Shown: piece after piece, positions 54,476 through 64,000 of the stretch
Layout: each line of letters opens with the position of its first letter
Position numbering within the stretch: position 1 is the first letter of the stretch
NCBI RefSeq assembly: GCF_019320115.1
Contig: NC_089593.1
Coordinates: 36,527,835-36,591,834 of the forward strand
Length of the DNA: 64,000 bases
From: Miscanthus floridulus
Lineage: Eukaryota; Streptophyta; Magnoliopsida; Poales; Poaceae
Direction: 5' to 3'
Program-made: the position numbers and the translations under genes
The notes under the pieces: model-generated
The model's input: only the letters and a program-made list of their open reading frames with translations
The model's database searches: none
Told to the model about the DNA's origin: nothing

Positions 54476-55595
54476 TCATGGGGATGCCAGGGGACCAATG
54501 GGTGTATCGTCCTTGTCTGGATACTCGTCGATCAGCAGCAGCCTATCATCGACGATGCCCACCGTGGCCACAACCATAGGGGCCACTGCATCCTCAGCTT
54601 CCTCCAGCGCCTTATCGGAGGTCTCTTTGGGGACACCGAGGGCCACGATGCCCAAGTCAACCTCTGGAAGCTGAAGCCTCACCAAAGTCAGGGCGGCGAA
54701 GGCCCCTTGATAGACCATGCCCCTGACAACTCTTGGGACAAGTACTGCGAGGAAGCGCACCTGCCCGACGAGGTCATGCTCCTTCTCCAAGAGCAGCGAG
54801 GGGAGCAAGGTGTCGCACGCCTCCTGTGCTCCAGCAGTGAGTCCCTAGACGCGCTCTGCTAGGGTAGTCTAGCCATCCACTAATACCTTCACCTTCATCT
54901 ACAACTCCTTCCACAGGCGATTGCACTCTGCATGCATCTTCTCTGTCCCCCCTCTAGCCGGAGGACATTGCTGCACTCGTCTGTGAGCTCCACCCATAGC
55001 CCTATGCCACGGAGAAGAGAGAAGACCGAGTTCATGGTGACTTGGGACAAGGGCCCTGCCTCAAAGGCAAGGGAAAGAAGGAAAAGAAGAGGATGTACCG
55101 GCGATGAGCTATTGGGTGCCATGGAGCTCGGAATGGGTAGCATCCCTCGCGGTCTCCAGCAGACCCAGGGAAGCCCTTAGCTCCATGATAGCACCTTTGG
55201 CCATCCAATGTGCCTCCTCTATCTCTGCTGTCTTCTGCTTATTCGCCTTAGCCCTCATGTCCTTGGCATGCTTGGCCTCTTGTTCTGTCGCCAACTTGGA
55301 CTCTAGCCACGCCATAGCGCTGCATCCCCCGTCACGCTCCCTAACGAGCACCCCCATCAGCGCCGCCACCCGGGCATGGGGCGGAGGATGAGGATGGGGC
55401 AACTGGGTGGGCAAGGACCCCTTGTCTCATCCGGAGGGGCTGGAGAACACTTGTGGAGCAGCCTTCTCCCACTCTCGGATGAGATCTGACTTCCTCCGGG
55501 AGAACTAGAGCAACTCCTACAACCACAACAAGGAAGCTCAAGCAAATCCTCGACACCGTCTTTGATGCCACGCTTGTATGACCAATCCTTACCAT
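54476..55595 (-). pseudogene. Antisense-gene 3' exons of element 5 (coiled-coil part)
   Basis: Minus-strand ORFs resemble the coiled-coil exons of the antisense genes of elements 1 and 2. 55109-55414 has LESKLATEQEAKHAKDMRAK and heptad-like spacing. 54476-54808 has the acidic C-terminal type (KETSDKALEEAEDAV). The conserved PF04195-like block is missing to the right, cut at 55705. So element 5 is a deletion derivative in which gag-pol was removed and part of the antisense gene kept. Confidence 0.55.
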
Positions 55596-55705
55596 GTAGG
55601 AGTCATATATCCCTAGCTAAAGGCTAAAGAAATCCCCCGCGTGGCCTATCATCTCTGTGAAGGAGTCATAGAAGAAAGCAACCATCTCGTCGAAGGCACC
55701 ACGCC

Positions 55706-57043
55706 ACTTTGTAACAATCCGGGTATTCGAGCATCCAAAAATGCGGGCTTTTTAAATTTTTTCCTGCAATGTGTGAATCATGTAGTCACTAGGTCAAACC
55801 TAAGTCAAACTAAGGAGAGTTGCTGATAAATTGATGCACTCATATAAATTTGATTTTAGGTGTGTGCCTTGCTGTTAAGTTGGTTTTGGGTTTTGATTTT
55901 TGTTTGGAGTTTGCAGTGCACAAAGCCATAGCGAGTCCCTATCGAATCCCTTTTGAATTCATCTCAATCTCCTTTTGAATCTCTCTAAATTCTTTGAAAT
56001 TAAAAAGGAAAAACCCTTTTCTTTTTTCACTCCTTATCTAGCCCAAGTCAACCCACACCCTCTGCCCCTTCTCCTTCACCCGTGCCAGGCCCAGCTCCCC
56101 TTCTCTTCCTAGCCTAGCTAGGCGCCCCCTCTCCCTTCCTCGCCCGCCAGCCCAAGCCACCACCGCACTGACCAAACTTCTTCACCAGCACCGCATCTCC
56201 CTCTTCATCTAGATGCCTCTTCCCTGCGTCTCCATCACCAAGGCCGCAACATCATCATCCACACCACCAGAGCTCCTCCTCATGCCATGCTTCATCGAGC
56301 CCCGCACATCTACCTCCCCATCTACAAGCACAAAACCGTGACACCAGGCCTACCGTCTCTGCCTCCTCGTCGCCACACCGAGCCTTGTTGCCACCAGAGC
56401 CACAACCACCTTCTCCTTCCACCTTGCCAGGACACACAGCAACAGTAACATCACCCTACCTCTGCCAGAGCTACTCCTTTGCCACCGGTGAGCCCCCAAC
56501 CCTAAAGCTCCACCTTTTCCTCGTTGTTGACCTCACCGGCGATCTTGTCTAAAACCGGCCTTCATGCCATGGTTCCTTACCACCATGGAAGAACTATGCC
56601 AACCACGCCAAGAGCCATAGCTGCTCACCATGCCAAACACCTCGCCGGAGGACAGCAGCACCACCTCGCCGTTGATCGTCATCTCCCCTCTGCGCTGGTG
56701 AGCTTCTAGCACCAAAACCTCGCCTTTCTTCCTTCCTGTTGCCATTCCTATCTGAGACCGGCCTTCGTGCCATCGTCTTTTCACTACCATAGGGAAGCAA
56801 CTAGCCCTATACCATCCTTCATTGACTTCGGCCACCACCATGGCTACCGTAGCCGCATCCAGCAGTAGTAGCTAGCCTTCGGCCAAGCCGCAGCAAGCCG
56901 TAGCCAACTGTGGCCTACCAATAGCAAGCTGTAGCTAGCCATAGCTAGCCATTGTCCATTGGAATGCACTGCTGTAGCCCTCCTCCTCTAAGGTTGAACC
57001 CTTGAACCTAGCTGGCACCATCCTTGACATCAGCAAAACTCCT
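55706..57043 (+). repeat. LTR-like sequence starting TGTAACAATCCGGG
   Basis: TGTAACAATCCGGGTATTCG begins abruptly inside element 5 debris and resembles the TGTAACAC-type LTR start of chromoviruses such as element 3. C-rich, stop-filled DNA follows. No right border, PBS or gag was found, so this may be a truncated LTR. Confidence 0.4.
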
Positions 57044-57242
<199 letters not shown>

Positions 57243-57779
57243 ATTAGTTTTGTATATATATATGCCTATGCCATGCCTTCGTGTCGGTCTAACTCTTGTT
57301 GCTATGGATATGTGCTACTCCATGTCGTGTTGTTGAGTAGTTGGTTCTTTGTGTGTTTGCGTTGTTGCCTGTGGACCGAGCCTTTGAGCCGGTTGAGGGA
57401 TTATGCCTCGTTTGAACATTTCGGTCGTGGGCTCATCCCGCCATGGCCATGATGCCAAGTGTAACTCGACCCCTCATTTTTAGTTGACTTTGTAGTGCCA
57501 TGATTGTTGGCTCCTCCAACGGCTCTAGGATGTGGCCACCATGGACTCGATATCGGTGTGGTTCCTACCCGCACACAATGAGCCCATCAGGACCATAGTC
57601 TATAGGAGACGAACTAGGGGATGGCCATCGTGGGACTTACGGAAGCCAACTCGTGTGGGTAAAACTCATGGACACGAGTTGCCTCGCCATGACCATCGGG
57701 CTCTACCCCTTCTGCTCTTTAGTTCCCCTTTGCTCTTTTGTTCTTCCTAACCATCTCATATGCTTGTACCACTTTGACC

Positions 57780-58120
57780 ATAGCATTTCTTCGGTTCTCA
57801 TGGTGACAATCACACCGCTATGAACCCTAGGAATAGCAAAGTGTCGATCTAGTGGCACATAGGTCGTGGTGCCCTATGGGTTGGTGTGGGTTGAGAGACC
57901 ACAAGATTTGTGTCTCTATTCTTCAACCTTTGTCCATTGCCCTGATGTGTTGGTCGAGAGAATGTAGAGACCATTCTTCTCTCTTCTCCCCCTCTCTTTT
58001 GGCTCTTTTGTGCTCAAGGCCCTTGTATGTTTGTACCTGTTTTAGACCTTAGTGCTCATTAGGTTCTCACAGTGATAACCACACCGCTAAGACCCTAGGG
58101 GTGTCTTGGTGCCATTTAGT
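57780..58120 (+). repeat. Diverged 275-bp tandem repeat
   Basis: GGTTCTCATGGTGACAATCA near 57792 and GGTTCTCACAGTGATAACCA near 58067 begin units that share the CACACCGCTA phrase and the following layout (GGTGCC..., TGTTCTC...). The same unit starts copy B at 62371. Confidence 0.6.
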
Positions 58121-59693
58121 GCATGTGGGTCAGGGTACCCTATGAGTGGATTTGGGTGTTTGTGTTCTCTCATGTGTCGCTCCTTCCAATGCCCTGTCCT
58201 TTTGCCATGGCACGAGGATTGGAAGAAGCCAACCACTGCTCCTCTCCTTTCTCCTGTTCTACCCACTCTTCGGTTCCCATCGATTACAATGGCATGTGGA
58301 TTGAGAGAGGGACTAGGACTCTTCTCTACCTCTCTTGCTTGCAATCATTTTGATTCCCATCAACATCCATGATGCCTAGACCAGAAGACCGCGAGCTATG
58401 GTGATTGCTTAAGATGAGCTAGAGTCTAGTCCATTATTCTTGAAGCTGTACAAGTTGACACGATTGGCCTAGGAAGTACTGGCTAGGCTGTGACTTAAGC
58501 TTGTGCTTAGCAAATAACCACTTTTGCCTCTTTTTGGCCCAAAAATCGGACATCCTCTATGAGGGCTAAGCCTTTTCCTTCAGTGTTCTTTTGGTGTTCT
58601 TTGCTTTTCCGTGTCTTGTCGCCTTTTTAGAGTATTGATTGCTTATTGCCTTGTTTGTTGCTCTATCGAGGTAGTTGCACCGAGGATAGCGTTGATTGGA
58701 CACCCGTTGGAGGAAGGATACACGAACAACATCACAACTTGGAGGAGAACGACTACGAGTACATTGAGGATCTTGGAGGTGACTAGTGAACAGGTGCCAT
58801 GTCCCACCCAACCTCGTAGAATCCTATTAGACATGCAACAATGTAGCTGCTAGTGCTTTACTTTTATGCAAATGATCTATGATAGGTTGCATGGTACAAT
58901 TTCTTGAAAGCCTTTACCTTGACACAACCTTTACCCTTGCACACCCGCTGTTAGGCTAGATGCTTGCTTACTACTTACTACTTACTTCTACTACGCATTA
59001 TATTTGTGATGTGATGCTTGGTGGAGGATTGTTTGTGAGTGGCTAAGGCACTTGGTGCCGATAATATGGAAATAATGTGATGACAACTTGGGGAGATCTT
59101 GGTGTGCGTCTTGGGTGTGTGGTGAGGGTCGAGTCGATTGAGCAGAATTCTATGACAAGCTATTGAGCGAGTCTTGTCGGAGTGTGACCTAGGCGCTCCT
59201 TGAGAGTTGTACCTGTGGTGGATACTAGTCGGAGGTATAGACTCTGAGGAGGAGTGATCTTCGTGGGACGAATCCCCAGAGTAGAGGTGTTGTTGACACA
59301 CGGGGTGTTGGAAACTTATTTGTGAATATGTCTTGTTCGGTGACCCTAAGGACTTATATGTTCTGGGAACTGGTTCATAGGAATCCTTGCACCCCATTTG
59401 TTCCTCTCTAGGGAGGAGATAGTTGTGGACTAATCTAGGCGATGCCATTACTACTATGTTGTAAGTTGAAAGTGTGGGGGTGAGGATGTTGAATTCTAAA
59501 CCCCTCTAGGTGCATATTACCACTTGTGGGGCTTGGTATTTACGTTTCACAGTCTTAGCTTGCTGGAGAAATCTAGGGTGCCTCAGGGCTGAGTGGTAGG
59601 ATGGTATCATTCTAGACTAGAAAGCTGCCGGAATTAGCCTAGATGAGCCGGATCATCGATGATGGTGTATCTTGTGGGTAGTGTAAACCTCTG
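58044..59693 (+). repeat. Long direct repeat, copy A
   Basis: About 1.65 kb, starting AGACCTTAGTGCTC, matched by copy B at 62354-64000 with an offset of 4307-4310. Small indels and transitions only. No protein recognised. LTR-like in composition. Confidence 0.88.
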
Positions 59694-60399
59694 TAGAGTG
59701 TCTAGTTGATTGATCGATACATATGTTATCTTTTCCATGGCTATGGACTTATCCTATGTTATTGCTTCACTTGACTAGAGAGAGGAGTCATTTCTTCTTC
59801 TCCCCCCTAGGTTTGTTGGATTAGCAAGGTATGAGAGGGAGTTGTCCTTGCCGCCTAGAGAGTGAGAGTGTGGTGAGATGTCTGTGATGGGATGGGTGAA
59901 CGTGTGGATGAGATGGGTTAAAACTTGATGAACTATTATAAAATATTGATGAACTTGCATAGGAAACCTACAACCATATATAGGCCTTTTGCTCACCCTT
60001 TCATTCCACTTACCACAAAGCATACACAAAGTATAGGGTGGGAGCCAATGGCCAGTACAAATCGTACTGAAAGATATTTGGTAGGTATTGGATGTCATCT
60101 ATGACGATGACAGAGATTAGAAGGATTTGATGGTCTCATCCCTATGCCCGCTGACATTCTACGCCTACTCTAATGATTTCCTATGAAGGAGGAGCCTTCA
60201 CCTATTGATGCGCTACGCCAACTCTGAGGTCATTCTGTGTGCATTTCTGCTAGTATAATGTTGTACTTAGGTGTGTTACCCAGTGTTGTAATGCCTTGTA
60301 ATCTTGTAATTCTGTGATGTATGACTATGAAATCAGTTGACTAATGATAATGTGATAGCATGATCTTTCTAGGATTATCACATTATGATGTAATCTGTA

Positions 60400-61240
60400 G
60401 ATTTCCCTTTGAGGAAATCATGGATTGTTTCATGTTTCATCAGCTCTAGCCATGCATCCTCCTCAGGGCCATTGTTCAGCACGCGTGGCCCCCCAACTGA
60501 CGGTGCAGGAGAAACCAGCACCGCCACCGATGAGGAACCAGCATACTCGCACCATGGTGCTAGGAGGAGGTCGAAGGCAAAGACCTTTGCCTGGTATCCC
60601 TCTTCCTAGAGGGGAACGTCCCCTAGGGGTGGGCCTGCCTTGGTAACACTAGGCCCCACTAGACACGTCGGGGCCTCAGCAACCGGTGCCTCCGCTACCG
60701 CGTCCCACCTCTGCGCCTTGGCCACTTGGGGCACCATCAGCTAGCGGCGGTGCATCTTCAGCACTAGTGGCCAAAGTGGCACCGCTACGCCGCCCAAAGC
60801 CCCTACCAAAGAAGACTCCTTGCAGTCATCATAGGCACCGTCAAGCAACAAACATGTGGTCTTCAAATGATGACAACTTGATCGACGAAGATCTTCACCT
60901 GCCACTTTACGGTAGCCTTAGGGCGGAGCGCCTCTTTTGCGAAGGCACACTTGCCCTAGGGGAGCTTGAGCAGGGGCGCTTCCCAGCAGCCTGGACGGAG
61001 GGCGACTCCCCAAATGTTAGGTTGAGGGACCCTCAGGTGCAACCTTGGCCCCTGTCTCCTTGGGCTAGGGGAGTGGAGACTACCCCTAGGTATGGGATGT
61101 TGTCACCCCTCGGCTCAAACACCGAGAATAGGGGTGGCCCACCGTCGACTGCCAGCTCCTCCGACATGGAGCCAAGCACCATCCATGCCACCCCGGTTAT
61201 GGACTCCTTTGGGAGGTGGTCGTCTGCCACCATGGACTTG
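60400..61240 (+). other. Unrecognised ORF region
   Basis: An ATG at 60686 opens 185 codons, to the TGA at 61241-61243. The N-terminus is Pro/Ala/Ser-rich with PLRRPKPLPKKTPCSHHRHR. The middle, DDNLIDEDLHLPLYGSLRAE, is more protein-like. No family recognised. It is cut by the TGATAGAACC sequence at 61241, so the original end is lost. It may be the end of a retroelement protein or chance. Confidence 0.3.
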
Positions 61241-62353
61241 TGATAGAACCGCCCAATTTATACAAGATCAAGTACGGCTGTCCCTGTTTAACACGTTGAT
61301 GCGCACAAACTTTCACTTATATAAACCCGGTAGTCCACCGAGTGTCACGAAGGACCTTAGTAAATCTACATCACAACCAAGATCGCACGATTAAGCAAAT
61401 ACACATCATATACACAGAGTTGCAGCAGAAATAATGTTTACAATGAGTTCACAAATAATAATACAAGTTTGGGTTTCAAAACCGATTAGTGAAAACAACA
61501 TAGCTTTCAACTGGTTACAATAATATAAGTTCCAAATACATTGCTAGCATATGTGACATCCTCTAACAAAAGCATATAGATAAGAACACTATATACAGTC
61601 GCCGAGCCCACCAGCAGTTAGCCACCATCTTTAGCAGGCCGAGAACTTCACCTACAACATGGTGGGATAAACCCTGAGTATAAGAAGGTACTCAGCTAGA
61701 CTTACCCGTCATAAACCAAAAATAAAGTGACACCAAGGATCATGCAAGGCTATATAAGTGGAGCTAGCTTGACAACATTTTGCATAAAAAGCCCCGAATT
61801 CAGCGATACATTTTATAATTCGGTCATCAAGTTAATTATAGCTATTCATCTCTAGATTAGTAACTAACCTATGCCAAACATGTGGTATATCATTTAGTAG
61901 TATAACAATAGTAACCATAGCCGGTGTAAGATTTTTACATTCATTAGAACCATCATATTCCATAATCCAATTACTACGATGAAGGGGCTCCGTCAAGTTT
62001 CCCACTATCCGAGAGAGATGGCGATTTGAATCGATTGCAACCAGCTAGGCAGTTATTCCTAACACAAATCCAGACATACCTGCGTCAAGGTAGTCTTAGG
62101 TCATCTTTGGTACAACTCAGGTACACATTTCACAGGTTCGATCAGCGCTGCACAATCCAGGACAACCAGCTACCATGACGATCAGGACTACCCTACCCCT
62201 GTGCTCACGTCTGGCTGCCCGCACATCCTTACTACCATCCAGAGTGCGTAGTTTGATAGAATGAGGCCCGGCCTAAGTTGAGCTACTCGGCTTCGCAGTT
62301 GAAACGAGTTATCCGGCCAGCTAAGTGAGAGCCATGCATTCAAAATGACAAGA
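61241..62353. repeat. LTR-like segment starting TGATAGAACCGCCC
   Basis: TGATAGAACCGCCCAATTTA begins at the exact point where the preceding ORF stops. Such a TGATAG... border, with an AT-rich body and TTATATAAACCCGG near 61317, looks like a minus-oriented chromovirus LTR end. The right border coincides with the start of copy B, so it is truncated or was the site of a rearrangement. Confidence 0.45.
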
Positions 62354-64000
62354 AGACCTTAGCGCTTTTAGGTTCTCATGGTGACAACCACACCGCTAAG
62401 CCCCTAGGGGTGTCTTGGTGCCATTTAGTGCATGTGGGTTAGGGTACCCTACGAGTGAATTTGGGTGTTTGTGTTCTCTCGTGTGTCGCTCCTTCCAATG
62501 TCCCATCCTTTTGCCGTGGCGTGAGGATTGGAAGAAACCGACCATTGCTCCTCTCCTGTTCCACCCTCTCTTCGGTTCCTGTCAATTACAATGGCGTGTG
62601 GATTAAGAGAGAGACCATGACTCTTCTCTACCTCTCTTGCTTGCAATCTTTTCAATTTGCATCAACCTCCATGATGCCAAGATCAGAAGACTATGAGCTA
62701 TGGTGATTGCTTAAGATGAGATAGAGTCTAGGCCATTATTCTTGAAGCTGTACAAGTTGACACGATTGGCCTAGGAAGTACTGGCTAGGCTGTGACTTAA
62801 GCTTGTGCTTAGCAAATAACCACTTCTGCCTCTTTTTGGCCCAAAAATCGGACATCCTCTATGAGGGCTAAGCCTTTTCCTTCAGTGTTCTTTTGGTGTT
62901 CTTTGCTTTTCCGTGTCTTGTCGCCTTTTTAGAGTATTGATTGCTTATTGCCTTGTTTGTCGCTCTATCGAGGTAGTTGCACCGAGGATAGCGTTGATTG
63001 GACCAGAACCCGTTGGAGGAAGGATACACGAACAACATCACAACTTGGAGGAGAACGACTACGAGTACATTGAGGATCTTGGAGGTGACTAGTGAACAGG
63101 TGCCACGTCCCACCCAACCTCGTAGAATCCTATTAGACATGCAACAATGTAGCTGCTAGTGCATTAGTTTTATGCAAATTATCTATGATAGGTTGCATGG
63201 TAGAATTGCTTGAAAGCCTTTACCTTGATGCAACCTTTACCCTTGCACACCTGCTTTTAGGCTAGATTCTCGCTTACTACTTACTACTTGCTTCTATTAT
63301 GTATTATATATGTGATGTGATGCTTGGTGGAGGATTGTTTGTGAGTGGCTAAGGCACTTGGTGCTGATAATATGAAAATAATGTGATGACAACTTGGGGA
63401 GATCTTGGCGTGCGTCTTGGGTGTGTGGTGAGGGTAGAGTCGACCGAGCAGGATTCTATGACAAGCTGTTGAGTGAGTCTTGCCAGAGTGTGACCTGAGC
63501 GCTCCTTGAGAGTTGTACCTATGGTGGGTACAGGTCTGAGGTATAGACTCTAGGGAGGAGTGATCTTCATGGGATGAATCCCCGGAGTAGAGGTGTTCTT
63601 GAAGCACGGGGTGTTAGAAACTCCTTTGTGAAGATGTCTTGTTCAGTCACCCTAAGGACTTATATGTTCTTAGAACCAGTTCATCGAACTCTTTGCACCC
63701 CATTTGCTCCTCTCTAGGGAGGAGATGGTTGTGGACTAATCTGGGCGATGCCATTACTACTAGGATGTAAGTTGATAGTGTGGGGGGTGAGGATGTTGAA
63801 TTCTAAACCCCTTTAGGTGCATATTACCACTTGTGGGGTCCGATATTTACGTTTCACAGTCTTAGCGTGTCGGAGAAATCCGGGGTGCCTCAGGGTTGAG
63901 TGGTAGGAGGGTATCGTTCTAGAATAGAAAGCAGCCAGAATCAGCCTAGATGAGTTAGATCGTCGATGATGGTGTATCTTGTGGGTAGTGTAAACCTCTA
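62354..64000 (+). repeat. Long direct repeat, copy B, runs off the window
   Basis: Same order as copy A from AGACCTTAGCGCTT to GTGTAAACCTCTA at the window edge, with short deletions such as the missing GAAGCC-to-CTGTTCTACC bases near 62560. The left boundary is sharp. Confidence 0.88.

Overview
This is nuclear DNA from a grass, most likely an Andropogoneae species (the sorghum, sugarcane and Miscanthus group). Three things point there. It is dominated by nested grass-type LTR retrotransposons. It carries grass MITEs and a Cassandra-type element. Its one recognisable host gene is a decayed family 1 beta-glucosidase closest in style to sorghum dhurrinase and maize Glu1. I see no intact host protein-coding gene, tRNA, functional rRNA gene or CRISPR array.

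Layout. (1) 1-11191: a Ty3/gypsy element of Tat type, plus strand, entering from beyond the left edge, with broken gag and pol, a spliced antisense ORF, 3' tandem repeats and a 471-bp 3' LTR. (2) 11192-17219: the only low-copy stretch. It holds a GC-rich block, a 192-bp MITE, and a GH1 beta-glucosidase pseudogene on the minus strand (11 exonic blocks, TATA box, a MITE in intron 2). (3) 17220-18134 and 31138-31409: a minus-strand Ty1/copia fragment split by (4) 18135-31137, a second Tat-type element flanked by the 5-bp duplication ATCAA. Its right LTR is complete but inverted. (5) 31386-31720: a degenerate MITE. (6) 31729-48855: a minus-strand chromodomain gypsy element (Tekay/del-like) with 2.5-kb LTRs and an extra ORF upstream of gag. 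(7) 40675-46550: a plus-strand element inserted in the 5' LTR of (6). It has lost gag-pol, keeps an antisense ORF, and has a truncated left LTR joined to a 260-bp inverted duplication. (8) 48856-51780: intergenic sequence with two MITEs. (9) About 51780-55705: a deletion derivative of another Tat-type element whose LTR-like segment carries (10) 52521-53270, an almost pristine Cassandra TRIM with 5S rRNA-derived LTRs. (11) 55706-64000: LTR-like repetitive DNA with a 4.31-kb-spaced direct repeat and a hairpin around a TA/GA microsatellite.

How it fits together. The insertion order can be read from nesting: copia, then the 18-31 kb element; the chromovirus, then the 40.7-46.5 kb element; the LTR-like segment at 52-53.5 kb, then Cassandra. 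Target-site duplications confirm four of the insertions (two with one mismatch). The coding regions carry many stops, often TAG or TGA where a sibling copy has CAG, CAA or CGA, as expected from C-to-T decay of methylated DNA. The most unusual signals are the inverted LTR inside a perfect target duplication, three independent fold-back structures, and antisense ORFs that outlast gag-pol in the deleted elements.
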